From positions 3,968,001 through 4,032,000 of the forward strand of contig NZ_JAPNKC010000001.1 in assembly GCF_026626705.1 (NCBI RefSeq): DNA of 64,000 nucleotides, read 5' to 3'. The notes beneath the pieces were generated by a model. It had not been told where the DNA came from. It did not search any database and saw only the letters and a program-made list of their open reading frames with translations. Below are positions 27,232 to 35,786 of this stretch, in pieces (the stretch's first letter is position 1; each line of letters starts with the position of its first letter). Origin of the DNA: Pyxidicoccus sp. MSG2. GTDB lineage: Bacteria > Myxococcota > Myxococcia > Myxococcales > Myxococcaceae. Position numbers and translations under genes: made by a program.

Positions 27232-28539
27232 TCAGTACCCCACGTGCAGGCGTCCGGGTGGCAGCGCCGCTTCCAGTCGCTTCACCTCCGGCTCGGGGAC
27301 GCGGTCCAGCCCCAGCTTGAACTGCTTGAGCCGGGCGAGCGGCGCGAGTCCCCCCGGCAGCGCGGACAGCTCCCCCTGGAAGAAGCCGGCATGTGTCAGC
27401 TTCGGCATCCGCCCGAGCCCGTCCACCAGGAGCTGGACCTGGCCCGGCGTCGTCTTGAAGAAGCGCCAGAACCAGAGCTTCTTCAGCCGGGGCAGCCGCG
27501 TCAGCACCTCGGGGAAGCCCTCCAGCGCCATCGCGTCCAGGTACAGCTCCTCCAGCGCCTCCAGCTCACCGAACGCGTCCGGGAGCCGGGTGAGGTTGTT
27601 GCAGTAGCGCAGGCTCAGCTTCTTCAGCGCGGGGAGCCGGCACAGCTCCACTGGGAGCGTCGTCAGCGGCAGGCTCTCCAGGCTCAGGCTCTTCAGCGCC
27701 CGCAGCTCGCCGATGCGCGGGGAAATCTCCGCGATGTCATTGGTGTCCAGCGTGAGGCTCTCCAGCCCGGTGAGTGAAAAGACCTCCTCGGGGATGGTCT
27801 TCAGCTTCTTCTGGGCGAGCCCCAGTCGCATCGCCTTCTCGCCCCGCGCCGCCTTCTCCTTCACGGCGGCGATGGCCTTCTCCGCCGGGCCGAGCCGGGT
27901 GTCCGCCAGCACGGGCGCCCCCGCGCGCAGCTTCGCGAGGAGCCCCTTCCGGTCCAGCGTCGAGTCGGTGACGTCGCCCTCGTCCTCGTCCTCCACGGTG
28001 AAGGTGCCCGGCAGGAGCGCCTCGTGCGGCTCCAGCTTCTTGCGGGGCTTCTCCGTCGCGGTGAGCTTGCTGCCCACGAGGGCGTCCACGTCGAGCGCGC
28101 CGTACACGTGAAGGTGGTGGTGTTCCTCGACGAGGGTGCGCGCCTTCAGCCCTCCGCCGACACAGAAGACGTCATCCCCGAGCGAGTCACCGAAGAGCAT
28201 CCCCCGAATCCGGACGTTGCCCGCGATGAACATGGCGGAGAACGTCGCCACGTTCTCCACTTCCAGGTCTCCCAGCACCACCAGGAGGGTGTGGTCGGCC
28301 TCATGGCCATCCTCGAGCAACCCCTTCAATCGGACGCTGCCGGTGACGACGAGCGGCTGGGGGCCAACGACGAGCGAGTCGGCCTCGAGGTCCCCCTCGT
28401 GGATGAGGACGACCTGCTCGGTGGTGCCCTTCCACCACGGGGCCAGCTTCGTCCGCCACTCGGGCGTCCCCGCCGCCTCCACGCGTGCCCATACCTCTTT
28501 CACCGGGGCGTCTCGCCCCCAGTCCTGCTTCGCCGCCAT
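27232..28539 (-). CDS. Leucine-rich-repeat protein with bactofilin-like N-terminus
   Basis: A 435-residue protein. Residues about 45-165 form short beta-strand repeats (VVLIHEGDLEADSLVV, LLVVLGDLEVENVATF, MFIAGNVRIRGML) that look like a bactofilin or polymer-forming beta-helix. From about 225 on there are leucine-rich repeats of about 23 residues (GLESLTLDTNDIAEISPRIG, ALKSLSLESLPLTTLPVELC, ALKKLSLRYCNNLTRLPDAF). LRRs mediate protein binding. No signal peptide, so cytoplasmic. The downstream WGR-like gene is probably its operon partner. The combination is uncommon; function unknown. Confidence 0.85.
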   Translation of the reverse strand: MAAKQDWGRDAPVKEVWARVEAAGTPEWRTKLAPWWKGTTEQVVLIHEGDLEADSLVVGPQPLVVTGSVRLKGLLEDGHEADHTLLVVLGDLEVENVATFSAMFIAGNVRIRGMLFGDSLGDDVFCVGGGLKARTLVEEHHHLHVYGALDVDALVGSKLTATEKPRKKLEPHEALLPGTFTVEDEDEGDVTDSTLDRKGLLAKLRAGAPVLADTRLGPAEKAIAAVKEKAARGEKAMRLGLAQKKLKTIPEEVFSLTGLESLTLDTNDIAEISPRIGELRALKSLSLESLPLTTLPVELCRLPALKKLSLRYCNNLTRLPDAFGELEALEELYLDAMALEGFPEVLTRLPRLKKLWFWRFFKTTPGQVQLLVDGLGRMPKLTHAGFFQGELSALPGGLAPLARLKQFKLGLDRVPEPEVKRLEAALPPGRLHVGY

Positions 28540-28593
28540 GTCCCGGTGCTCCCTTCGGGAGACATCACGCCATGGAACCGCGGCGAGGAACAG

Positions 28594-29607
28594 TCAGCGG
28601 ACGCGGACGACGAGCTTGCCAAAGGGCCCACGGTCCAGGTGCTCCAGCGCCTTGGGGAACTCGGCGAGGGGATACACGGTGTCGATGACCGGCTTGAGCG
28701 CGAGCGCGTCCACCGCGCGCACCAGGTCCTCCAGGCCGCGCCGGTGGCCGACGAAGATGCCCTGGATGATGCCATGCCGTTGCATCAGTGGCACGGTGGG
28801 GAAGCGCACGTCGAAGCCCTCGAACACGCCGATGAGGGAGATGCGTCCACCGGGCGCCAGCGCCTTCGCCGAGCGGCCGAGGTTGTCGCCCCCAACCAAC
28901 TCCAGGATGTGGTCCGCCCCCTGGCCCCCGGTGAGCTCCAGCACCGCCGCATCCCAGTCGGGCGTGTGACGCCGGTGCAGGCCATGCGCCGCGCCCAGCG
29001 CCTTCGCACGGACGAGCTTGCCCTCGTCTCCTGAGAGCACGATGACCTTCGCCCCCATGGCCGAAGCGAGCTGCACCGCGAACAGGGACACACCTCCCGT
29101 GCCCTGCGTTACCACCGTCTGCCCTGGCAGCGGCGCGCCCGAGCCCGTCAGCGCCGTCCACGCGGTGAGCCCCGCACAGGGCAGCGTGCTCGCCTGCGCG
29201 TCATCCACCGTCGTGGGCGAGGCGACCAGCCAACCCTCCGGCATGGCCACGTACTCGGCCAGCACGCCGGGGGCGGAGGCGCCCAGGCTGCGCATCTGGC
29301 GGGGCGGCGGCCCGTCCACCCAGTCCGTCTGGAAGTTGGCGATGACTCGCGCGCCCTCCTGGAAGCGCCGCGCGCCCGCGCCGGTGGCGACGACCTGGCC
29401 CGCCATGTCGGACGTGGGGACGAGGGGCTCCGTCATGCCCGCGTAGCCACCGCCATCCAGCAGGAGCTTCTCGCGGTAGTTGAGGGAGACGGCCGAGACG
29501 CGAACCAGCACCTCGCCCGCGCCCGGCTTCGGAATCGCCACGTCCGCCAGCCTCAGGTGCTGCCGGCCGGGCTGCTCCAACCGCCACTGCTTCATCGTGC
29601 CGCTCAT
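28594..29607 (-). CDS. Zinc-type alcohol dehydrogenase (MDR)
   Basis: A 337-residue NAD(P)-dependent medium-chain dehydrogenase. Motifs include LVPTSDMAGQVVATG, TQGTGGVSLFAVQLASAMG for cofactor binding and LVGGDNLGRSAKAL. The structural zinc Cys cluster is absent. The start is the ATG of MSGTMKQW, six bases after GGGAGC; upstream in-frame starts lack such a site. It is divergent from a LysR gene, the classic arrangement in which the LysR protein controls the dehydrogenase. Substrate unknown. Confidence 0.9.
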   Translation of the reverse strand: MSGTMKQWRLEQPGRQHLRLADVAIPKPGAGEVLVRVSAVSLNYREKLLLDGGGYAGMTEPLVPTSDMAGQVVATGAGARRFQEGARVIANFQTDWVDGPPPRQMRSLGASAPGVLAEYVAMPEGWLVASPTTVDDAQASTLPCAGLTAWTALTGSGAPLPGQTVVTQGTGGVSLFAVQLASAMGAKVIVLSGDEGKLVRAKALGAAHGLHRRHTPDWDAAVLELTGGQGADHILELVGGDNLGRSAKALAPGGRISLIGVFEGFDVRFPTVPLMQRHGIIQGIFVGHRRGLEDLVRAVDALALKPVIDTVYPLAEFPKALEHLDRGPFGKLVVRVR

Positions 29608-29669
29608 CGTCTGCTCCCGCGTCATGCGTGAAGGCCGCACGGCGGATATAGAGACGCGTCCCTTTCCTC

Positions 29670-29681
29670 AGTGGCGACACT
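29670..29681. promoter_or_regulatory. Possible LysR binding site
   Basis: AGTG-GCGA-CACT is a short palindrome in the 119-base gap between the dehydrogenase and LysR starts, with a further CACTG half-site 11 bases to its right. Position fits a LysR-type operator controlling both genes; the match is short. Confidence 0.3.
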
Positions 29682-29726
29682 TCGTTGACTCACTGCGGAC
29701 AGGGAGGCACCAATCGGAGCAGCGCC

Positions 29727-30641
29727 ATGACGGACCGACTCAGCGGAGTGCTCACCTTCGTCCAGGCCGCGGAGGCCGGCAGCTTCGCGCTCGCCGCCGA
29801 GCGCATGGGCCTGTCGCGCTCGGCCATCGGCAAGAGCATTGCCCGGCTGGAAGAGCGGCTGGGCACGCGCCTGTTCCAGCGCACCACGCGCAGCCAGAGC
29901 CTCACCGACGACGGACAGGCCTTCTATGAACGCTGCGTGCGCGCGCTGGCGGAATTGGAAGCCGCCGAGGCCGCGCTGGACTCCGGCCGCCGTGCCCCCA
30001 CCGGCCGCCTGCGCGTGAGCATGCCCGTGCTGTTCGGCCGGCACTGCGCGGCGCCGCTGCTGTGGGAGCTGACTCGCGAGCACCCGGGACTGGAGGTGGA
30101 AATCTCCTTCAGCGACCGCGTGGTGGACCTCATCGAGGAGGGCTACGACATGGCCGTCCGCGTCGCGCCGCTCGCCGACACCGCCAACCTGACGGCGCGC
30201 CGGCTGGGAGTGCAGGAGATGGTGGTGTGCGCCTCACCGGCGTACCTCGCGAAGCACGGCAGCCCCCGGACGCTGGACGAGTTGGAGCGGCACGAGGCCG
30301 TCGTCTACGGCCGCAACGGCGTCTCCAAGCAGTGGTGCTTCCCGGACGGCCAGGGTGGCATGAGACAGGTGGCCGTGCCGTCCCGCCTGCGCCTCGACGA
30401 CGTGGAGACCATCGCCGACGCCGCCGTGCAGGGCGCCGGGCTGGCGTGGCTGCCGTGCTGGCTCGTCGGAGAGCGCCTGCGCAAGAAGCAGCTCACCCTG
30501 GTGCTCCGAGACATGCCCCGCTACGGCAATGAAATCTTCGCCGTCTGGCCGCAGAACAAGCACCTGCCCTCGAAGGTGCGCACCGCCATCGACGTGCTGG
30601 TGGCGCACATCCCCGGGCGGCTGAGCGCGGTCCACCGTTAG
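29727..30641 (+). CDS. LysR-family transcriptional regulator
   Basis: A 304-residue regulator. The N-terminal winged helix-turn-helix is FVQAAEAGSFALAAERMGLS followed by KSIARLEERLGTRLFQRTTR; the C-terminal effector-binding domain has periplasmic-binding-protein-like lobes. The start follows GGAGC and is the ATG before TDRLSGVL. It is divergent from the alcohol dehydrogenase gene that it likely controls, and its stop overlaps the stop of the convergent CGNR gene by four bases. Effector unknown. Confidence 0.93.
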   Translation: MTDRLSGVLTFVQAAEAGSFALAAERMGLSRSAIGKSIARLEERLGTRLFQRTTRSQSLTDDGQAFYERCVRALAELEAAEAALDSGRRAPTGRLRVSMPVLFGRHCAAPLLWELTREHPGLEVEISFSDRVVDLIEEGYDMAVRVAPLADTANLTARRLGVQEMVVCASPAYLAKHGSPRTLDELERHEAVVYGRNGVSKQWCFPDGQGGMRQVAVPSRLRLDDVETIADAAVQGAGLAWLPCWLVGERLRKKQLTLVLRDMPRYGNEIFAVWPQNKHLPSKVRTAIDVLVAHIPGRLSAVHR

Positions 30642-31249
30642 CGGCCGTCCTCCCGCTGCCGGCGGCGGAACTCCTCCACCTTCGCCTTGTTGCCGCAGCC
30701 GGACATGGAGCACCAGCGCCGCTGGCCGGAGCGCGAGGTGTCCACGAAGAGCAGCGCGCAGCCCTCCCCTTCACAGTTGCGGATGCGCTCCGCGAGCGGG
30801 CCACCCAGCAGCTCCACACCGTCCCGCGCCACCGCCGCCAGCAGGGAGCGCACGCCACCGCTCGTCCAGGTGAGCCCCTCGGGACCCAGCTGCGGCGCCG
30901 GGGGAGGCTCCGCCGCCCACCGGTTCACCAGCGCCCGGTCCTTCGAGTCGAAGTCCTCTCCGCGCACGCACGCCCGCGCCAGCCGGTAGAGGGCCTCGCG
31001 CAGCTCACGCGCCTGATGCAACTCCTCGTCCGAGGGCCTCGGGTCCTTCGCCGCCAGCCCAGCGGCCACGAGCCAGCGGCCCAGGTCCCGCGGAGTCTCC
31101 AGCAAGTCCCGCGGCTCGGCCTTGAGCCGCGCGGCCAGCGACGCCGGCAGGTCCAGGGCCAGCCGGCCGGAGCGGAACTTGAACCCTTCCCGCAGCTCGC
31201 CTGTTGGCGCCACGTGCGGCTCCGGGGTGGGACGTTTCGAGCGTGCCAT
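30638..31249 (-). CDS. CGNR zinc-finger transcriptional regulator
   Basis: A 203-residue protein of the ABATE/CGNR family. The N-terminal stress-sensor-like part begins near FRSGRLALDLPASL; the C-terminal CGNR zinc finger is RNCEGEGCALLFVDTS followed by RRWCSMSGCGNKAKVEEFRRR. Such proteins are thought to be DNA-binding regulators. The start overlooks the divergent lipocalin-like gene; two near-identical palindromes lie between the two starts and may be its own operators. Ligand unknown. Confidence 0.88.
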   Translation of the reverse strand: MARSKRPTPEPHVAPTGELREGFKFRSGRLALDLPASLAARLKAEPRDLLETPRDLGRWLVAAGLAAKDPRPSDEELHQARELREALYRLARACVRGEDFDSKDRALVNRWAAEPPPAPQLGPEGLTWTSGGVRSLLAAVARDGVELLGGPLAERIRNCEGEGCALLFVDTSRSGQRRWCSMSGCGNKAKVEEFRRRQREDGR

Positions 31250-31269
31250 GTGCGTCACCAGCAAATCAT

Positions 31270-31290
31270 GAAACCGGATTGACAGGTTAC
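31270..31290. promoter_or_regulatory. Palindromic operator copy 1 with -35 element
   Basis: A 21-base site ending in GGTTAC with a matching AAACC left arm, containing TTGACA (31279-31284), a perfect -35 hexamer for the plus strand; CATATC follows 17 bases later as a possible -10. It matches the second site (31316-31336) at 18 of 21 positions in reverse orientation. Together they suggest a repressor covering both divergent promoters. Confidence 0.6.
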
Positions 31291-31315
31291 AGATTCCAGC
31301 CCATATCCACACCAC

Positions 31316-31336
31316 GTAACCAGTCAATACGGTTAC
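31316..31336. promoter_or_regulatory. Palindromic operator copy 2 with -35 element
   Basis: GTAACC and GGTTAC flank a 9-base centre. On the minus strand the centre contains TTGACT, a good -35 for the CGNR gene, with TATGGG 16 bases on as a weak -10. It is the inverted copy of the site at 31270-31290, starting 46 bases from it. Confidence 0.6.
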
Positions 31337-31396
31337 AAACTCCACCGACACCGTCCGCGCCATGGACGGCGGCGGGCCGCTCATGTGAGGAACCTC

Positions 31397-31924
31397 ATGC
31401 ACCTGTCCCGAAGCCTCACCCTCGCCGCCGTGTCCCTGCTGCTCCTGGCCGCCGCCCCTCGTGAGAAGGTGTCCACGAAGGAGCTCGCGGGGACGTGGAC
31501 GCTCGTGCTCTGCGACAACGTGTATCCCGACGGCCGGCGCGTGCAGCTCTACGGCCCCCAGCCCCAGGGCCTGCTGATGTTCGACGGCCAGGGCCGCTAC
31601 TCCCTCCACATCCTCCGCACGGGCCGCGCCCGCTTCGCGTCCAATGACAAGAGCCAGGGCACGCCGGACGAGTACAAGGCCACGGTGCAGGGGAGCAACT
31701 CGCACTTCGGCCGGTACACGGTGGATGGCGCGGAAGGCACCCTCACCTTCCACATCGACCACGCCTCGTTCCCGAACTGGGAGGGCACCGAGCAGCGGCG
31801 CGGCTTCACGCTCACCGGCGACGAGCTGACGTACACCGTCCCCGTCCCCACGAGCGGCGGCACGGCGGCCGTGGGCGAGGTAAAGTGGCGGCGCGCAAAC
31901 CAGGCGCCCTCACCGGCGCCGTAG
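31397..31924 (+). CDS. Secreted lipocalin-like protein
   Basis: A 175-residue exported protein; the signal peptide ends near LLAAAPREK. The mature part starts with the lipocalin signature region ELAGTWTLVLCDNVYPDG and GLLMFDGQGRYSLHI, and ends with a beta barrel half. Family members bind small hydrophobic ligands. The ATG used lies six bases after GAGG; an in-frame GTG four codons earlier is less likely. It is divergent from the CGNR regulator, which probably controls it. Its end overlaps the convergent TetR gene by 15 bases. Confidence 0.82.
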   Translation: MHLSRSLTLAAVSLLLLAAAPREKVSTKELAGTWTLVLCDNVYPDGRRVQLYGPQPQGLLMFDGQGRYSLHILRTGRARFASNDKSQGTPDEYKATVQGSNSHFGRYTVDGAEGTLTFHIDHASFPNWEGTEQRRGFTLTGDELTYTVPVPTSGGTAAVGEVKWRRANQAPSPAP

Positions 31925-32521
31925 GTAGCGCAGCAGCAGGGTGACGAGCTCCTCGGTGAGCGCTCCGCTCGCGAGGTCCTGGGGACGCTCGATGACGCCC
32001 CGGTGGATGACGGCATGCGAGACGGTGTCCACCATCCACAGGGCCCGCTCCAGGTCCTCGACGCCCACGGCGAGGCGCTCGAACAGCTTGCGCGCCTCGG
32101 CGAGCACGGGGTCCTCCTCCGGCTGACCCACTCGCGAGACGCGGGCCGGCAGCTCCTCCGTGAGCGCATGGTGGAGCTTCGGGTTCACCGCGTGCGCCGC
32201 GACGCCCATGGAGACGAGCGCGCGTACCGTCGCCTCCAGCCCCTCCCCTCGCAGCTCCGTCATGGCCTCTCGCATGGCCACCTGCTGCGCGTCCACGTGG
32301 CGGCGGCGCACCTCCGCCACGAGCGCCTCCTTGCCGGGGAAGAACTGGTACAGCGACGCGATGTTGACCCCGGCGCGCTCGGCCACGCGATTGGTGGTCA
32401 GCTTCTCGTAGCCGTCGCGCACCAGGAGGTCCGCGGTCGCCTGCACCAGCGCGTCCACCGTGGCGCGGGAGCGCTCCTGGGTGGGCGTCTTCCGCGGCGC
32501 GAGCTTCGTCCTGCGCGGCAT
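31910..32521 (-). CDS. TetR-family transcriptional regulator
   Basis: A 203-residue repressor. The helix-turn-helix spans ATADLLVRDGYEKLTTNRVAERAG and VNIASLYQFFPGKEALV. The C-terminal ligand domain carries HHALTEELPARVSRV. It starts 10 bases after the stop of the M28 peptidase gene on the same strand, so it may be read with it. It overlaps the convergent lipocalin-like gene at its end. Target unknown. Confidence 0.92.
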   Translation of the reverse strand: MPRRTKLAPRKTPTQERSRATVDALVQATADLLVRDGYEKLTTNRVAERAGVNIASLYQFFPGKEALVAEVRRRHVDAQQVAMREAMTELRGEGLEATVRALVSMGVAAHAVNPKLHHALTEELPARVSRVGQPEEDPVLAEARKLFERLAVGVEDLERALWMVDTVSHAVIHRGVIERPQDLASGALTEELVTLLLRYLRRR

Positions 32522-32531
32522 GGCGCCTCCC

Positions 32532-35324
32532 TCAGCGAGGCCGCTTGCTCTCCTGGAACGTCACCTCCAGCGGCACTTCCTTCCCGTCGCGGAGGACCAC
32601 GGCCCGCACCGTCTCGCCGGGCTTGGAGGTGTTGAGCACGAACATCAAATCCTCCACGCCACCAATCACGCTCTTGCCGAGCCGCACGAGGATGTCGCCC
32701 CGCTTCATGCCCGCCTGGTCCGCCGCGCCCCCGGCCCGCACGCCCGCGAGCAACATGCCCTTCTGCCCCTCCGGCGGGCCCGCGTAGTCCGGCACGGTGC
32801 CGAGCGAGGCGTTGAAGCTGCGCATGTCTCCCCGCGGCGCCGGGGACGGCACCTTCCGGTAGGTGAGCGCCGTCTTCCCGTCCAGCGACAGCGCCACGGT
32901 GGAGACGATGCGAGCCACCCGCTCCGTGCCCGCGACGTTGAGGGTGTCCACCGTGTCCGAGGGCTTGTGGTAGTCCGAGTGCGCCCCCGTGAAGAAGTGC
33001 AGCACCGGGACGCCGGCCGCGTAGAACGGCGAGTGGTCGCTCGGGCCATAGCCGTCGCCACTGGGCGAGCAGGGCACGCGGGCCTGCTCACAGGCGGCGG
33101 AGATGAGCGGCCCCCACTCCCCGGCCGACTCGGCTCCCAGCACCGTCAGCCCGCCCGAGCGCAGCCGGCCCACCATGTCCAGGTTGAGCATGGCCGCGAT
33201 GTCCTTCATCCCCGCGTCGCCGCGCTGCCGCGTGAAGTACGTGGACCCGAGCACGCCCGTCTCCTCGCCGGAGAAGGCCACGAAGAACACGTCGCGCTGG
33301 AGCTTCGTGCGCTGCTCCGCGAGGGTGCGCGCGATTTCGAGCAGGCCCGCGACGCCAGAGGCGTTGTCGTCCGCTCCACCATGCGGCTCGTGCCGGTCCG
33401 GCGCGAGCGAGAAGCGTCCGCCCAGGCCCAGGTGGTCGTAGTGCGCGCCAATCACGATGGCGCCGGGCAGCTTCCCCTCTCCCGCCGACAGCAGGCCCAC
33501 GACGTTGAAGGCGTCGCGCTTCTCGAAGTCGAGCCGCGTCTCGACGCGGGCCTCGACGCGCTTGCCCCGCGTCAGCGCGTCCATCAGCGGCGCCAGGGCC
33601 GCGCGCTTCACCACCACCACGGGGATGCCAGCGTCACCGTGGCCCTCGGGCGACAGGCCGGGCAGCGACGCCTCGGACGGCAACTGCCAGTCCTTCTGGG
33701 GCGGCGTGGGGGCCTCGGGCCAGTCGACGACGAGGAGCGCCTTCGCGCCTCGCTGCGCGGCGACCCACGCCTTGTAGCGCAGGTCCCCGAAGCGCCGCTG
33801 CTTGTCGGTGTCGGAGAACGTGGCCGTGTCCGGCACGAAGCGCCGCACCACCACGAGCTTCCCCTTCACCGACTGCTTCGCGTAGTCGTCCACCTTCAGC
33901 GACGGCTCGACGATGCCGTAGCCGGCGAACACCAGCGGCCCCTGCGCCACGCCCTGCGCGGAGAACCCGAGCACCGTGTACGCGTCCGCCGGCACCTGCG
34001 TCCCGCCGAGCGTCACCTGTGTGCCCGCACCCGGCTTCACCGCCGTCGTCACCGGGAACACCTGGCGGAACGTGCCGCCGTCCCCCGCGGGCGAAAGGCC
34101 GAGCGACTGGAAACGCTGCTCGATGTGCTGGCCCGCCGCCTCCAGTCCGGTGGTGCCGATGCCGCGCCCCTCACGCTCCGGGGCCGCGAGGAAGGTGACG
34201 TCCTGCTTGATGCGGTCCGTGGCCGTCGCCTCGGTGACGGGCTTCGCGTCGTCCACCCAGCGCGCGAGGAAGAGGTTGGTGTCGCTCTTCCCGGGCGCGG
34301 TGGCGCGGTTGCTGGAGAACGCCAGCCACTTCCCGTCGGGGGAGAACATGGGGAAGCCGTCGAAGCCGGGGGCGTGGGTGATGCGCTCCAGGTTGGAGCC
34401 GTCGACGTCCACCGCCCAGATGTCGAACTCGCGGCCCTTCGGGTCGCCGTAGTTGGACGAGAAGAGGATGCGCCGCCCGTTGGGGTGGAAGAACGGCGCG
34501 AAGGAGGCGGCGTTGAGCCACGTAATCTGCTTCGCTTCCGAGCCGTCCGCGTTGGCCACGTACAGCTCCAGCTTCGTGGGCCGCACCAGCCCCCGGGCCA
34601 GCAGACCCTGGTAGTCCTCCAGTTCCTTGCCCGCGTGCGGGCGCGAGGCGCGCCAGACAATCTTCGTGCAGTCCGCGTTGAAGAACGCGCCACCGTCATA
34701 GCCGGGCGTATTCGTGAGCCGCCGGACGTTCTTCCCGTCCCGGTCCATGCGGTACAGCTCCAGGTCTCCATCCCGCACGGAGGTGAAGATGATGGAGCCG
34801 TCCTTCGCGCAGACGGTGCCCTCCGCGTCGTAGCCCTTCGTCTCCGTCAGCCGGGCCAGCTCGCCCGTGCCGTCCGCGCGCGTCTTGAAGATGTCGTAGG
34901 TGTCGTAGAGCGCCCAGACGTAGCCCATGGAGTGGTCCGGGCGCGGCGGGCACGCCTCGCCGCCCAGGTGCGTGGAGGCGTAGATGAGCTCCTGGTCTCC
35001 CGGCAGGAAGTGCGAGCACGTCGTCGCGCCCTGCCCGCTCGACACCGGTGTCACCGTGGGCTTCGCGCCCGCCGGGTCGATGGCCATGCGGTAGATGCGG
35101 TCACACCCCATCCCCTCGTGCCGGGCCTGGAGGGAGAGCTGCGTGCCGTCGAAGGACCAGTAGGCCTCCGCGTTCTCTCCCCCGAAGGTGAGCTGGCGCA
35201 GGTCGGCCAGCCGAACCTCCTGGGGAAGCGGCGACGAGGTGGCCACGGGCTCCACGGTGGGCACGGAGCTCGGCGGCGTGGCGCAGGCAACGAGGACGAG
35301 ACAGGGCAGGAGGCAACGCTTCAT
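32532..35324 (-). CDS. M28 aminopeptidase lipoprotein with propeller and PDZ
   Basis: A 930-residue lipoprotein (lipobox LVAC, Cys13). Residues about 25-330 are TolB/PD40-type beta-propeller blades (FGGENAEAYWSFDGTQLSLQ, HPNGRRILFSSNYGD, FSPDGKWLAFSSNRA). A PA-like domain follows at about 420-580. The M28 zinc peptidase starts near GAHYDHLGLGG (His628, Asp630) and includes GADDNASGVAGLLEI, FSGEETGVLGS, NLDMVGR and HSDYHKPSD. A C-terminal PDZ domain (about 840-930) contains GAADQAGMKRGDILVRLG. It is probably a surface or periplasmic aminopeptidase. ATG at 35336 is an alternative start with a better GGGGG site. Confidence 0.92.
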   Translation of the reverse strand: MKRCLLPCLVLVACATPPSSVPTVEPVATSSPLPQEVRLADLRQLTFGGENAEAYWSFDGTQLSLQARHEGMGCDRIYRMAIDPAGAKPTVTPVSSGQGATTCSHFLPGDQELIYASTHLGGEACPPRPDHSMGYVWALYDTYDIFKTRADGTGELARLTETKGYDAEGTVCAKDGSIIFTSVRDGDLELYRMDRDGKNVRRLTNTPGYDGGAFFNADCTKIVWRASRPHAGKELEDYQGLLARGLVRPTKLELYVANADGSEAKQITWLNAASFAPFFHPNGRRILFSSNYGDPKGREFDIWAVDVDGSNLERITHAPGFDGFPMFSPDGKWLAFSSNRATAPGKSDTNLFLARWVDDAKPVTEATATDRIKQDVTFLAAPEREGRGIGTTGLEAAGQHIEQRFQSLGLSPAGDGGTFRQVFPVTTAVKPGAGTQVTLGGTQVPADAYTVLGFSAQGVAQGPLVFAGYGIVEPSLKVDDYAKQSVKGKLVVVRRFVPDTATFSDTDKQRRFGDLRYKAWVAAQRGAKALLVVDWPEAPTPPQKDWQLPSEASLPGLSPEGHGDAGIPVVVVKRAALAPLMDALTRGKRVEARVETRLDFEKRDAFNVVGLLSAGEGKLPGAIVIGAHYDHLGLGGRFSLAPDRHEPHGGADDNASGVAGLLEIARTLAEQRTKLQRDVFFVAFSGEETGVLGSTYFTRQRGDAGMKDIAAMLNLDMVGRLRSGGLTVLGAESAGEWGPLISAACEQARVPCSPSGDGYGPSDHSPFYAAGVPVLHFFTGAHSDYHKPSDTVDTLNVAGTERVARIVSTVALSLDGKTALTYRKVPSPAPRGDMRSFNASLGTVPDYAGPPEGQKGMLLAGVRAGGAADQAGMKRGDILVRLGKSVIGGVEDLMFVLNTSKPGETVRAVVLRDGKEVPLEVTFQESKRPR

Positions 35325-35426
35325 GGGGCAGACCATCGCAAAGCCCCCCGCACAGCTCAATCCTTTGCCTGCGCAACCCGATTGCATCCATGTGGGGGGA
35401 GCTGGCACCCGGCTCCGTCGCGCGCC

Positions 35427-35786
35427 CTACCCGCCTTCCACGTCGAGCAGCGCCGCGAGGAACAATGAATAGGTCAGCTCCGCGACGGGCCGCTTCTCGC
35501 GGCGGGCCTGGGTGCGCAGCGCCTTGGGCAGGGAGCACGGCCTGCCGCGCTCACCCTCGCGGAGCTGCACATAGCCCCGCTCGGAGTACCCGAGCACCTG
35601 CCAGCCCCGCTGACGGAGCGCCTGGCTCAGGTCATCGGTGAGCTGATGGTGGAGAGCCCTCGCCGTCTTGTGCAGGCCGAAGATGTCGCTGGACCAGCCA
35701 CCCTCCTCCTCGCGCCAGCCGCGCGAGCGCAGGTAGTGGGCCTTCCGGGCGAGCGAGAGCCCTCCGACGTGGCGCTCGAGCTTCAC
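35427..35786 (-). CDS. Hypothetical protein coupled to YaeQ
   Basis: A 119-residue basic protein without known motifs (LSLARKAHYLRSRGWREEEGG, then HHQLTDDLSQALRQRGWQVLGYSERGYVQL). I use GTG at 35786 as start because its last two bases are inside the TGA stop of YaeQ (GTGA overlap), giving translational coupling. The frame stays open further upstream but only as antisense of YaeQ. The tight coupling suggests a role with YaeQ; nothing else can be said. Confidence 0.6.
   Translation of the reverse strand: MKLERHVGGLSLARKAHYLRSRGWREEEGGWSSDIFGLHKTARALHHQLTDDLSQALRQRGWQVLGYSERGYVQLREGERGRPCSLPKALRTQARREKRPVAELTYSLFLAALLDVEGG

Noticed and set aside
32460..35468. 1002-codon open frame on the plus strand
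   Set aside because: Antisense to the M28 peptidase, which has clear catalytic motifs.
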